Counted from the first letter of the stretch, positions 36,801-44,744 are shown. The stretch is DNA of 64,000 bases from Mycolicibacterium novocastrense (GCF_001570485.1 NZ_BCTA01000011.1:88827-152826), one strand, 5' to 3'. Numbers and translations are program-made. Notes: a model not told the origin generated them from the letters alone.

Positions 36801-38055
36801 CGCCGACGCGTCGGACACCGGATCCGCGAGCATCGCACTGCAGCATCCTCGCGGGGTTCTGGTCGTCTACCTCGAACTGCCCGAGCGCCGACCGTTCACG
36901 CCCGAAGACAAGACGCTGTTGGCGGTCTTGGCCGGCCGGCTCGGCCAGGGGCTGCAGCGCGTTCACCTACTGGACCAGCAGCGCGAAACCGCACTAGCGC
37001 TACAGCACGCGATTCTCGGTCCCACGGTCTCGAGTGGCTTTGCCGTGCGGTACCAGCCGGCCGCCCGCCCGCTGCAGGTCGGTGGTGACTGGTACGACGT
37101 CGTCGACCTCGACGACGGCCGTATCGCGTTGATCGTCGGCGATTGCGTCGGGCATGGATTGACCGCCGCCACGGTGATGGGACAGCTGCGAAGCGCCTGT
37201 CGGGCACTGCTTCTCGAACACCCCGGACCGGCCGCTGCGCTGACAGCCCTCGACCGGTTCGCCGCCAGGCTGCCGGGCGCGCGCTGCACGACGGCGTTCT
37301 GCGCCGTGCTCAATCCGGACACCGGTGAGTTGCTGTACTCCAGTGCCGGCCACCCGCCTCCGGTCATGGTGCTTCCCGACGGCGCGAGCCGCTTGCTCGA
37401 CGACGCCTCGGTCACCCCGCTCGGCTTGCCCTTCGATCACATCCGCCCCGAGGGCAGGCAGGTCATGCCCGCGCGCGCGACGCTGTTGCTCTACACCGAC
37501 GGCCTGGTGGAGCGTCGGCGCGAGTCGTTGGACAAGGGCATTGGCCGGGCCGTCGACGTGCTCGAAAGCCACTCCGCGACAGGGCTCGACGACCTGGCAG
37601 ACGAGATCATGACGCAGTTGGCGCCCATCCACGGATACCAGGACGACGTCGCGCTCATGCTGTACCGCCAACCGGCGCCGCTGGAGATCGAATTCAGCGC
37701 CGATCCCGCTGAGTTGGCCGGCACACGCAGCGCGCTGCGGAAGTGGTTGGTGCGGGCGGGCGTGGATCCGAGCCAGACCCTCGACGTGCTGATCGCCACG
37801 GGGGAGGCGCTCGCCAATGCGATCGAGCACGGACACCGTGACCGTCCCGGGGGGACGGTACGTCTGCGCGCGACCGTGCTGGCGAACCGGCTTCACCTGA
37901 CCATCGCCGATACCGGGGTGTGGAAAGTGCCCCACGTCGATCCCGCGTCCCATCGCGGGCGCGGAATCGCGCTGATGCGGGCGTTGATGCACGACGTCAC
38001 GATCGAGACAGGCGATTCCGGTACGACGATCGACCTGCACGCCAGGATCGCGTGA
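33889..38055 (+). CDS. hybrid histidine kinase-receiver-PP2C phosphatase-anti-sigma kinase fusion
   Basis: This 1388-residue protein joins a whole signalling chain. Domains in order: PAS-like sensor (about 20-150), GAF (about 180-340), HisKA with His358 in SNISHEFRTPLTL, HATPase with the N-box at about 476, receiver with phospho-acceptor Asp683 (VISDVMMP), PAS (about 760-860), GAF (about 880-1030), SpoIIE/PP2C phosphatase (GGDWYD at about 1065, GDCVGHG at about 1085) and a C-terminal RsbW-like HATPase (about 1265-1388, with EALANAIEHGH). It is soluble. The two flanking STAS genes are the expected substrates of the phosphatase and kinase ends. A SigF paralogue at 45.3 kb is a possible final target. 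Start ATG overlaps the STAS stop; the longer frame from 33751 is not used. Confidence 0.93.
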   Translation: MSDPSGQQNRLTTVFDADGEVGPDMAGVRWAATPLGAPDGWPQSLRTAVSILLSSRFPMWMAWGPDLTFFCNAAYRRDTLGRKYPWALGRPAREVWVEIWPDIGPRIDHVLSTGEATWDSALLLFLERSGYQEETYHTFSYSPLRDDDGLVVGMLCVVSEDTQQVISERQMATLRDLGSDPSVVRTEEEIMAFAERQLGQNLRDLPFTLTYLFDADGGARLAGSTGGIAEHPIAWAHVGAGHDGSWPLEEPARGETTVVPLIGDRYADLPTGDWRDPPQHALIVPLQQQGGSPIGFLVAALNRYRPLDDTYRGFVTLVAGHVAAGIGSARNYQAQQQRAEELAELDRAKTAFFSNISHEFRTPLTLILDPVAELRTRGADFDELARDELDIVWRNGLRLAKLVNTLLDFSRIEAGRMRANFAPVDLGGVTAELASVFRSAIERAGLTFTVDCPSLGDTVYIDRDMWEKVIFNLLSNALKFTFTGGISVTVSRDGDEAVVRVSDTGAGVAAAEIPRLFERFHRIENVRARSNEGSGIGLALVKELVELHSGSITADSAEGVGTTFTIRVPIGAAHVPPDALAATPDGRTTDPGAEPYLQEALRWLPADGEGPAPDVPSGVGGPTSSPLAPGSTPRVLIADDNADMREYVARMLRNDGYLVDAVTDGQQALDAVRTELPDVVISDVMMPLLDGLQLVSALRSDPRTAAIPVLLLSARAGQEAAIEGLQAGADDYLVKPFAAAELLARVRANVKLARIRNHHARWRTALIDSLQEAFFVADERGTVIEINAAFTDILGYGVDGLPYESVQPWWPTAESDPDAHRQASEMLAQILREPHGRHTVPVTHRDGHRLWVTLTYNRIEEIDTGRPVMVGTFRDVTAEHYTVQREAALAALNQQLAQADTLDDAVRTTAEVLRQVWRAHRVLAVTFPIDDGTTTIDPSALVCSGEPVQWHDLPAATRLAITSLRTADSLVADASDTGSASIALQHPRGVLVVYLELPERRPFTPEDKTLLAVLAGRLGQGLQRVHLLDQQRETALALQHAILGPTVSSGFAVRYQPAARPLQVGGDWYDVVDLDDGRIALIVGDCVGHGLTAATVMGQLRSACRALLLEHPGPAAALTALDRFAARLPGARCTTAFCAVLNPDTGELLYSSAGHPPPVMVLPDGASRLLDDASVTPLGLPFDHIRPEGRQVMPARATLLLYTDGLVERRRESLDKGIGRAVDVLESHSATGLDDLADEIMTQLAPIHGYQDDVALMLYRQPAPLEIEFSADPAELAGTRSALRKWLVRAGVDPSQTLDVLIATGEALANAIEHGHRDRPGGTVRLRATVLANRLHLTIADTGVWKVPHVDPASHRGRGIALMRALMHDVTIETGDSGTTIDLHARIA

Positions 38056-38375
38056 TGCCCACACCGCTCACCGTGCGCACCGACCGCCGGGTCGACGGCA
38101 CCATGGTGCTGAGCGCAGCCGGCGAACTCGACCTGAGCAACATCGACGCGTTCACCGACGCCATCGCCGCCACCGTCGGCAGGCGAAGCCAGGAGACGGC
38201 GCGACTGACCATCGATTTGTCCGCGGTCGAATACCTCGACAGCGGGGCGATCAACGCGCTGTTCGAGCACGCCGCGCAGATCCGCACGATCGTTGCCAAT
38301 CCGATCCTGATGCCGGTACTGACGATCAGCGGGCTGACATCGGTTGCCGAAGTGCAAGCGGCAGAGGGTGACTGA
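38055..38375 (+). CDS. STAS domain anti-sigma factor antagonist
   Basis: This 106-residue STAS protein overlaps the kinase stop by one base (TGATG). It has SAAGELDLSNIDAFTDAI and the phospho-acceptor loop LSAVEYLDSGAINALFEHA with Ser about 63. It is clearly distinct from the first STAS protein of the operon, so each may answer to a different kinase or sigma factor. Confidence 0.9.
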   Translation: MPTPLTVRTDRRVDGTMVLSAAGELDLSNIDAFTDAIAATVGRRSQETARLTIDLSAVEYLDSGAINALFEHAAQIRTIVANPILMPVLTISGLTSVAEVQAAEGD

Positions 38376-38390
38376 ACGGGCCAGCCGGTC

Positions 38391-39824
38391 TCACGGCAGC
38401 ACCGTGCGCATCAACATGACGTTGTAGGCCGACCACAGCGACAGGTTGAAGTACAGCTCTTTGCCGGTCGACCACGGATGCAGGAACGGCGCGTAGATGC
38501 CGCCGGGGACATCCCAGGACCGCACCAACAACTGCTCGGGGCCATACGGTCCCTGGGGGGCCGGCGCCATCCTCGCCACCACGTCGTTGGCGCCGTTGCA
38601 GTACAGCACCACGTACTGCTTGAGGTAGGTGTTGTACTGGGCCGACATTTCGCCGACCGGGCCGGGGATCACCACTGTCGCCGCTCCGGGATCCCCTGGC
38701 ACCCAGGCGTTCTGATCGACATTCCAGTACTCGTAGCGGTTGAGATCGGGCACCGCGCCCTGCGGGATGCGCGCGATGTACGCCGCGCCCCCTCTGCCCG
38801 CCGGCGTGCCGAACGTATACAGGTACGGATCGCCGGGACCCGGCTTCAGGAACGCGCCTTGCTGGAAGTTCTCGTTGCCGCGCACGTACCGCGCATCGGG
38901 GACGTCGCCTTCGCGCGCGGCGCGCACCGTGCCGGGGTAGACGCCCCAGTGCTCACCGTTGTCCGGGGAGACCGCGATCGCCGAGAAGTTGGTCGTCCAG
39001 CGCCCGTCGGCGTCCCAGCTCTTGATCGACATGAAGTTCACGAACTGATTGCCGCCCACGGCGACACCGGCGGTGGGAATGATGCCTTTCTCATTCGGCG
39101 CCCACTTGGTGCTGTTGATGATCTGCTTGGACAGGCCGGGCGCCCACAGTGGGGAACCGGAGTAACGGTTGGCGAGGGCGCCGTCGGGCACGGCGACCGT
39201 CTTCGACAGCGCTCCGTCCTGCGTGCGCAACAGCGCGTTGTAGCGCCACTGCTTTCCGCGCACGCTGCAGTAGCCGTACGTGTCGCCGAAAGCCATCAGA
39301 ACCTGGCGATTGCCGGGATCGCCGTTGTCCCACATGATCCCGAGGTCGGTGCCGGTGATCGCGAACCGCCCGATGGTGTTGTTCGGGCTCTCGGGCCCGG
39401 TGACCCACCCGACCAACGTCGTGCCCGGGGGCGCGGGCGGGGGAGGCGGCTCGGGAGCGGCAGCGGGAACCTGTTGTGCGACAGGCTGGTCCGCTGCGGG
39501 TTGGGGTGGTGTTGGGCGTACGGCGGCCTGTTGGTCCACGGTCGCCGACTGCGGCGTAAGCGACTGGAGGATTTCGGCGGGCAGTCGGCCGAGGCGCGGC
39601 AGCGGGGCCTCGTCGTTGGTGTTGCGAGGCCGGTGGCCGACCGGCGGGCCGCCCGGCAGCGCCGGCGTCGCTTCGGAGTTCGGAGCAGCGGGCGGTTGTG
39701 CGGCCGCCGCGGCGCCGGTACACGGTTCGGCCCAGGCCGCGGGCGCGACGCCGAGTACGGCGCTCAGTGCGATCACGGTTGCGGACGCCACCGACAACGA
39801 GGCGATGCGCGGAGGCGGCGACAT
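38391..39824 (-). CDS. exported DUF4185 protein, possible GH183 endo-D-arabinanase
   Basis: The ATG at 39824 has AAAGG 6 bases upstream and gives 477 residues: a Sec signal (ending in AAWA), a Pro/Ala-rich linker to about 150, then a DUF4185 five-bladed propeller-like domain (about 155-477). The domain shows FAITGTDLGIMWDNGDPG, VLMAFGDTYGYCS and the C-terminal YAPFLHPWSTGKELYFN. DUF4185 relatives in mycobacteria have been classified as GH183 endo-D-arabinofuranases that cut arabinogalactan or lipoarabinomannan; activity of this copy is unproven. The 9-base direct repeats about 50 bases upstream resemble an MtrA site. Function outside the membrane at the cell wall is expected. Confidence 0.88.
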   Translation of the reverse strand: MSPPPRIASLSVASATVIALSAVLGVAPAAWAEPCTGAAAAAQPPAAPNSEATPALPGGPPVGHRPRNTNDEAPLPRLGRLPAEILQSLTPQSATVDQQAAVRPTPPQPAADQPVAQQVPAAAPEPPPPPAPPGTTLVGWVTGPESPNNTIGRFAITGTDLGIMWDNGDPGNRQVLMAFGDTYGYCSVRGKQWRYNALLRTQDGALSKTVAVPDGALANRYSGSPLWAPGLSKQIINSTKWAPNEKGIIPTAGVAVGGNQFVNFMSIKSWDADGRWTTNFSAIAVSPDNGEHWGVYPGTVRAAREGDVPDARYVRGNENFQQGAFLKPGPGDPYLYTFGTPAGRGGAAYIARIPQGAVPDLNRYEYWNVDQNAWVPGDPGAATVVIPGPVGEMSAQYNTYLKQYVVLYCNGANDVVARMAPAPQGPYGPEQLLVRSWDVPGGIYAPFLHPWSTGKELYFNLSLWSAYNVMLMRTVLP

Positions 39825-39874
39825 GTCACACCTTTCGGAGGCGGACGCCCGACGAGGCGTCAGCGATGGCGGAT

Positions 39875-39906
39875 GTGACATTAGTGACGAAAGTGACTCA
39901 TGTGAT
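39875..39906. promoter_or_regulatory. four 9-base direct repeats, MtrA-like box
   Basis: On the minus strand GTCAC (once ATCAC) recurs with an exact 9-base period; plus-strand GTGAC/T starts at 39875, 39884, 39893 and 39902. Tandem GTCAC-N4-GTCAC arrangements are the kind recognised by the response regulator MtrA. They lie 51 bases upstream of the DUF4185 gene start, a plausible activator position. Confidence 0.55.
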
Positions 39907-39966
39907 CTTGATGCACAGATAGGTATTCACCTGTGACCGTGTCGCAACCTCGTCAACCCACCTGAT

Positions 39967-40009
39967 TTGTGAGTGATTGCGTTCGCCAGCCGATCGTTTT
40001 CACTCACAA
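39967..40009. promoter_or_regulatory. long-spaced perfect inverted repeat upstream of permease
   Basis: TTGTGAGTGA and TCACTCACAA are perfect 10-base arms with a 23-base spacer, ending 43 bases before the APC permease start. It could bind a dimeric regulator at separated half-sites or form a leader hairpin. No regulator is identified. Confidence 0.5.
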
Positions 40010-40015
40010 GTCGCG

Positions 40016-40042
40016 GTGTGTCGATTCTCGGTGCCGGGGTAT
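40016..40042 (+). promoter_or_regulatory. candidate SigF-type promoter of the APC permease
   Basis: GTGT at 40016-40019, 17 bases, then GGGTAT at 40037-40042 resembles the mycobacterial SigF pattern GTTT-N17-GGGTAT with one -35 mismatch. The start codon at 40053 would leave a very short leader. Confidence 0.45.
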
Positions 40043-40052
40043 CAAAACCGGC

Positions 40053-41384
40053 ATGACCTCCCCGGCCAAAGCGCAAACCGGCGAGCCCGACGAGACGACC
40101 GGCGGCAAGCTCAAACGCAAGATCACCGGGCCGCTGCTGTTCCTGTTCATCCTCGGCGACGTGCTCGGCGCCGGTATCTACGCGCTGATGGGCGTGCTTG
40201 CGGGCGACGTGGGCGGCGCGCTGTGGGCACCGCTTCTGCTGGCTCTGCTGCTGGCGCTGCTCACCGCCGGCTCCTATGCCGAACTGGTGACCAAGTATCC
40301 GAAGGCGGGCGGCGCGGCGGTATTCGCCGAGCGGGCGTTCGGTCGGCCGGTGGTGTCGTTCCTGGTCGGCTTCTGCATGCTCGCCGCGGGGGTGACCAGC
40401 GCGGCGGGTCTGTCTCTCGCCTTCGCCGGTGACTATCTCACGACGTTCATCGATGTTCCGGCCGTACCGGCGGCCATCGTTTTCCTGGCGCTGATCGGGT
40501 GCCTCAACGCGCGGGGCATCAGCGAGTCGGTCAAGAGCAACGTCGTGATGACGGTGATCGAGCTGACCGGTCTGCTGATCGTGGTCATCGCGGTGTCGCT
40601 GATGGTCGGCGACGGCCGCGGCGATCTGGGCCGCGTCACCGAATTCCCCGAAGGCGCCACGCCCGCGCTGGCCATCCTCAGCGGAGCGATCGTCGCGTAC
40701 TACTCGTTCGTCGGCTTCGAGACATCGGCGAACGTGGCCGAGGAGATCCGCAATCCGAGCAAGGTGTATCCCACGGCGCTGTTCGGCGCCCTCATCACCG
40801 CGGGCGTGCTCTACGCGCTTGTGGGGGTGGCGAGCGCGGTCGCCCTGCCCGCCGAGGACCTCGCGAAGTCCTCCGGTCCGTTGCTCGACGTGGTCGCGGC
40901 GGCCGACGTCGGGGTTCCCGACTGGGTCTTCAGCGCGATCGCCCTTGTCGCCGTCGCCAACGGCGCGCTGCTGACGATGATCATGGCCAGCAGGCTCACA
41001 TACGGCATGGCCGAGCACGGCCTGCTGCCCAGCGTGCTCGGCCGCGTACTTCCGAAAAGGCGCACACCGTGGACGGCGATCATCGCGACAACCGCGGTCG
41101 CCATGGTGCTGAGCCTGCTCGGCGATCTGTCGACGCTCGCCGAGACGGTGGTGCTGCTGCTGTTGGTCGTCTTCATCTCGACGAACATCGCGGTGCTGGT
41201 GCTGCGCCGCGACCCGGTCGATCACCCGCATTTCCGAGTCTGGACGGGCGTGCCGGTGCTGGGGGTGGCGTCCTGTGTGCTGTTGCTGACCCAGCAGACC
41301 GCGAAGGTCTGGCTCTTCGCCGCGATACTGATCGCGGTGGGCGCGGTGCTGTATCTGGCGGCCCGGGCAGCGACGCGTCGCTGA
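40053..41384 (+). CDS. APC superfamily amino acid permease
   Basis: The protein (ATG at 40053, 443 residues) has 12 to 13 membrane segments in the LeuT-type APC fold. The TM1 glycine motif GDVLGAGIYALMG, TM2-3 AGSYAELVTKYPKAGGAAVF and the TM6 SFVGFETSANVAEEIRNPSK are characteristic. It probably imports an amino acid or amine by proton or sodium coupling; substrate not assignable. It stands alone with an inverted repeat and a SigF-like promoter directly upstream. The in-frame extension to 39969 is less likely. Confidence 0.9.
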   Translation: MTSPAKAQTGEPDETTGGKLKRKITGPLLFLFILGDVLGAGIYALMGVLAGDVGGALWAPLLLALLLALLTAGSYAELVTKYPKAGGAAVFAERAFGRPVVSFLVGFCMLAAGVTSAAGLSLAFAGDYLTTFIDVPAVPAAIVFLALIGCLNARGISESVKSNVVMTVIELTGLLIVVIAVSLMVGDGRGDLGRVTEFPEGATPALAILSGAIVAYYSFVGFETSANVAEEIRNPSKVYPTALFGALITAGVLYALVGVASAVALPAEDLAKSSGPLLDVVAAADVGVPDWVFSAIALVAVANGALLTMIMASRLTYGMAEHGLLPSVLGRVLPKRRTPWTAIIATTAVAMVLSLLGDLSTLAETVVLLLLVVFISTNIAVLVLRRDPVDHPHFRVWTGVPVLGVASCVLLLTQQTAKVWLFAAILIAVGAVLYLAARAATRR

Positions 41385-41386
41385 CG

Positions 41387-41582
41387 TCAGCGCTTGTGCA
41401 CGGTGTCCCGCAGGAATTGGCTTTTGGCGCTTTGGGTTTCGTCGATGAGGATGGCGGCGGCCTCGGCCCACCCACGCGATCCACTCCGGCCACCGCTGGG
41501 CCGCGAGCGATCCAATCGTCGATAGGCATTCGGTGGGGAAGGTTCCGCACGCGATGCTCGGCGCCTTTGCGGTCGGATGCAT
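41387..41582 (-). pseudogene. small (64-residue) protein gene with one-base frameshift
   Basis: From the ATG at 41582 the frame reads MHPTAKAPSIACGTFPTEC and on to RWPEWIAWVG; removing one G from the GGG at 41467-41469 continues it as VAEAAAILIDETQSAKSQFL to a TGA at 41387. The joined 64-residue product is amphipathic and coherent in both halves, while each frame alone turns to Arg/Pro-rich noise after the junction. No family is recognised. Either the gene carries a real insertion or the base is an assembly error. It converges on the permease. Confidence 0.5.
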
Positions 41583-41675
41583 GAATACGGCCGACCCGGG
41601 ATAAAAGGTGAACGCGGCATGCGACGGTGGTTTACGTTCGCGCCGGTGATTGCAGTTCGAAAGGGGGGACGAACA

Positions 41676-42596
41676 ATGGTCGGGCTATCGGCTCATCTCA
41701 GAGGCGCCCGTCGCACGGGGCCCGCGGCCAAAGCGATCATGCGATCGTCGGTCGTACTGGCGGCGGTGTGTGTGCTGTTCGGCTTCGGCGGGGGACAGGT
41801 TGCGGCGTTCCCGGGAGGCGATGCGGCCGGCGCCTTGACGATCGGCGGGCTGAACCGCACCTACACGGTGCATTCCCCGCCCGGCCTCGACCGCCCCGCA
41901 GGGCTCGTCCTCAACCTGCACGGCGCCGGGATGACCGGTCCGGCGCAGGCCGGAGCCACCAACTACAACGCGATCGCCGATCAGTACGGGTTCGTCGTCG
42001 CGTATCCCGACGGGGTCGACATGAGCTGGGCCGACGGCCGCGGCGCCGCACTGCCGGACCGCCAGGGCGTCGACGACGTCGGGTTCCTGGTCGCGCTCGC
42101 CGAGCGGCTGCGCGAGGAGTACGGCGTCGACCCCGGCCACGTCTTCGTGACCGGGACATCGGCGGGCGGCTTCATGGCCTCGCGGCTGGCATGTGAACGC
42201 GCCGACGTCTTCGCCGCCGCGGCACCGATCGCGGGCACGCTCGCGTCGGGTTTCCCCTGCGCACCGTCGCAGCCGGTGTCGGTGTTGGCGGTGCACGGAA
42301 CGGCCGATCCGGTGGTGCCGTTCGCCGGTGGCCCGATGGTCGGCCGCGGCGGGCCCAGCGACATCGTCGCGCCCGCGGTGATGGCGCAGCGCTGGCGTGA
42401 GCTCGACGGCTGCCCGGCACCGGTCGAGGAGGTGCAGGGCGGCGTCCACCGGTTCGTGGCCGCCGGGTGTGCCGGCGGAACCGAGGTGGTGTTCGTCCAG
42501 ATCGACGGCGGAGGTCACGTCTGGCCCGGCGGTTTGTTCGCCCCGTTCGACGCCTCCCAGTCCAGTGGTCAGTTCTTCGCGACCCACGGCAGGTGA
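41676..42596 (+). CDS. secreted esterase, PHB-depolymerase/LpqC-like
   Basis: The ATG at 41676, with a strong AAGGGGGGA site, gives a 306-residue protein with a signal peptide (MRSSVVLAAVCVLFGFGGGQ region). The esterase domain shows the oxyanion motif NLHGAGMTG, YPDGVDMSWADG, the nucleophile GTSAGG near residue 168, AVHGTADPVVPF and the terminal His in GGGHVWPGG. Relatives cleave polyhydroxybutyrate, feruloyl or acetyl esters outside the cell. A longer frame from 41577 would place the signal too far in. The natural substrate is unknown. Confidence 0.88.
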   Translation: MVGLSAHLRGARRTGPAAKAIMRSSVVLAAVCVLFGFGGGQVAAFPGGDAAGALTIGGLNRTYTVHSPPGLDRPAGLVLNLHGAGMTGPAQAGATNYNAIADQYGFVVAYPDGVDMSWADGRGAALPDRQGVDDVGFLVALAERLREEYGVDPGHVFVTGTSAGGFMASRLACERADVFAAAAPIAGTLASGFPCAPSQPVSVLAVHGTADPVVPFAGGPMVGRGGPSDIVAPAVMAQRWRELDGCPAPVEEVQGGVHRFVAAGCAGGTEVVFVQIDGGGHVWPGGLFAPFDASQSSGQFFATHGR

Positions 42597-42665
42597 GCCG
42601 CCGCTTCTGCCTACGGTTGGTGTGACGGCACACTGGAGCCGGCGCGAAACGAACAGGAGATCGGA

Positions 42666-43094
42666 ATGAGCGACGACGTCCCGGGTATCACCGGCATCCA
42701 CCACATCTCCATCACGGTGACCGATCTCGAGGCCAGCCTTGCGTGGTATCAACGGCTGCTCGGGGCGGACCGGTTGCCGATGAAGTTCCCCCACTACGAA
42801 CGGGAGGACACCGGATACGGTGAGCTGCTGATCGACCCGCGCTCCGGTGTCGTGATCGGCTTGCACACCAACACCGGCAACGACGGAAGCCGATTCGACG
42901 AAGCCCGAACCGGTTTGGACCACGTCGCGTTGAACGTGGCGTCACGAGACGAATTGGACGCGTGGACGCGACGGCTCGACGAACTCGGCATCGAACACTC
43001 CGGTGTCCGCGCGGCCGACGAGCCGTTTCCCTTTGCGACCGTGGTGTTCCGCGACCCCGACAACATTCAGCTCGAGCTGTTCACGCTCGGCTGA
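42666..43094 (+). CDS. VOC family protein (glyoxalase/dioxygenase fold)
   Basis: This 142-residue protein contains the two beta-alpha-beta-beta-beta modules of the vicinal oxygen chelate fold. Candidate metal ligands are His in GIHHISITV, the middle GLDHVALNV and Glu in NIQLELFTL. Such proteins act as isomerases, dioxygenases or resistance proteins. The ATG has AGGAGATCGGA upstream. Substrate unknown. Confidence 0.85.
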   Translation: MSDDVPGITGIHHISITVTDLEASLAWYQRLLGADRLPMKFPHYEREDTGYGELLIDPRSGVVIGLHTNTGNDGSRFDEARTGLDHVALNVASRDELDAWTRRLDELGIEHSGVRAADEPFPFATVVFRDPDNIQLELFTLG

Positions 43095-43164
43095 GCAGGC
43101 CCGGCTGAGCGGGCTCGGCCGGGAAAGTCGCTCGTCGCACACGACTGCGGCCTAGGCTGCGGCC

Positions 43165-43548
43165 ATGTCATACGACCGCGCCGCGCTCGTCGCGGGCAGC
43201 ATCCGATTCGCGTCCGGTGTGTCGTTTCTGGTCGACCCCCTTCGGGCCAACCGGCTGTGGGGCGATCCGGATGAGCCGGCGCCGACGACGCAGCTGCTGC
43301 TGCGCTCGATGGGGTACCGCGACGCGCTCATCGGCGGTCTGCTGCTGGCATCGGCACTGCGGGGCCGCGACACCCGAGGATGGTTTCTGGCCTCGGGCGG
43401 CGCCGACGCCGCCGATCTGCTGGGCGGCTCGAGTGTGCACCACGAGATGAGACGCTCCCAGCGGGTCATCGGACTCGGCGGCGCGATCATCGGCATCGGC
43501 GTCGGGTTGTGGGGCGCACTGCGCCGGCCCCAGCGTGCGGAGGACTGA
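43165..43548 (+). CDS. DUF4267-like small membrane protein
   Basis: This 127-residue protein has hydrophobic segments near residues 6-20, 50-65 and 103-118 and the pattern RSMGYRDALIGGLLLASALRG seen in small actinobacterial membrane proteins related to DUF4267. It stands between the VOC gene and the thiolase-like gene, converging on the latter with a 2-base gap. The function is unknown. Confidence 0.65.
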   Translation: MSYDRAALVAGSIRFASGVSFLVDPLRANRLWGDPDEPAPTTQLLLRSMGYRDALIGGLLLASALRGRDTRGWFLASGGADAADLLGGSSVHHEMRRSQRVIGLGGAIIGIGVGLWGALRRPQRAED

Positions 43549-43550
43549 CC

Positions 43551-44744
43551 TCAGCGGGTCAACAGCAGGCAGCCGGCGATCGGCCCGCCGCCCGCCGCGG
43601 CGACCGCCACCTCGGGCCGGCGCGACACCTGCCGGTCACCGGCCTGCCCGCGCAGCTGAAGGCACGCTTCGTGCAGCAGCCAATAGCCGTGCATCCGCCC
43701 AGCCGAGAGCTGTCCACCGTAGGTGTTGAGCGGCAACTCGCCGTCGAGCGCGATGCGCGTCGCGCCTTCGATGAACGGACCCGCCTCGCCGTCCGCGCAG
43801 AAACCCAGCGCCTCCAGCCATGCGAACGTCAGAAAGGTGAAGCCGTCGTAGAGCTCGGCGAGGTCGACGTCGGATGGCGTCAGATCAGTGCGCGACCACA
43901 TCTCGGCGGCCGCGTCGGTCGACGCCATCTTCGGAAAATCGTCGCGGTGAAACCAGCCTCCCGAACCATAAGCGCCGCCAACGGCTTCCACCGCCACCGG
44001 TGGTTGGGGGCAGTCTCGTGCGTACTCGGCCTGCGAGATCACGAACGCGACCGAGCCGTCGATGGGCACGTCGCAGTCAAACAGCCCGAACGGTGTGGAC
44101 ACCGGCCGCGCCGCCAAGTAGTCCGCCATGGTCATCGGGTCCCGGTAGGCGGCAAGGGGATTCAGCCCGGCATTGCGTCTGCTGTTGATCGCCAGCCAGC
44201 CCAGCTGCTCCTTGGTCGTTCCGTACAGCTCCATATGTCGACGGCAGTGCATGGCCAGCCAGTTGGCCGCGGAATAGGCGTGCGCGGCCAGCAGTTCGTC
44301 GATGTCGCCGAACGGCGCGAGCTTGCGCGGGGACCCGGGGGCGCGGGGTTCGATCGGCGGATTAGCCAGCGGGTTGGGCCCGGAGGTGGGCGGTGCCTGC
44401 GTCATAGTTCCGCCGAGCATCTGCACGGTCCGGTACACCAGCACGTGCCGCGCGCGCCGCTCGGAGACCGCCACCATCGCCGACATCACCGGGGTCAACA
44501 CGCCGCCGGTGGGGAAACCGTAGCCCTGGTCCACAGCCGGACCACCCAGTGCGGCAACGACTTCGGCCAGCGGCGTGTCCCCGAAGGTGACGATGCCGTC
44601 GATGTCATCCGGCGTGAGCCCGGCATCGGCGACCGCGGCGCGCACCGCCTCCATCGTCAGATCGATCCCGGGGATTCCGGTGCGGCGCCCGATGCGGGAG
44701 ATGCCGAGCCCGCTGATGATCGCGTCCTTCTCGAACGTGCTCAA
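43551..44744 (-). CDS. thiolase-fold protein (lipid-transfer/Ltp-like), paired with DUF35
   Basis: The TTG at 44744 with GAGG upstream gives 397 residues. The N-terminal half begins STFEKDAIISGLGISRIGRR. At the place of the nucleophilic Cys the sequence is GGVLTPVMSAMVAV, again without a clear Cys. The C-terminal half has AELYDGFTFLTFAWLEALGF, NTYGGQLSAGRMHG and EVAVAAAGGG. This is the Ltp-like arrangement that works with a DUF35 partner, and such a gene starts on the opposite strand 60 bases away. The in-frame extension to 44855 would overlap that partner. Confidence 0.82.
   Translation of the reverse strand: MSTFEKDAIISGLGISRIGRRTGIPGIDLTMEAVRAAVADAGLTPDDIDGIVTFGDTPLAEVVAALGGPAVDQGYGFPTGGVLTPVMSAMVAVSERRARHVLVYRTVQMLGGTMTQAPPTSGPNPLANPPIEPRAPGSPRKLAPFGDIDELLAAHAYSAANWLAMHCRRHMELYGTTKEQLGWLAINSRRNAGLNPLAAYRDPMTMADYLAARPVSTPFGLFDCDVPIDGSVAFVISQAEYARDCPQPPVAVEAVGGAYGSGGWFHRDDFPKMASTDAAAEMWSRTDLTPSDVDLAELYDGFTFLTFAWLEALGFCADGEAGPFIEGATRIALDGELPLNTYGGQLSAGRMHGYWLLHEACLQLRGQAGDRQVSRRPEVAVAAAGGGPIAGCLLLTR

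Noticed and set aside
38478..39878. A 466-residue plus-strand open frame
   Set aside because: Antisense to the DUF4185 gene, whose domain motifs and signal peptide are clear.
39927..41582. A 551-residue minus-strand open frame across the APC permease
   Set aside because: Arg/His/Gln-rich translation without domain pattern, a GC-bias shadow; only its first 40 residues seem to belong to the small frameshifted gene.
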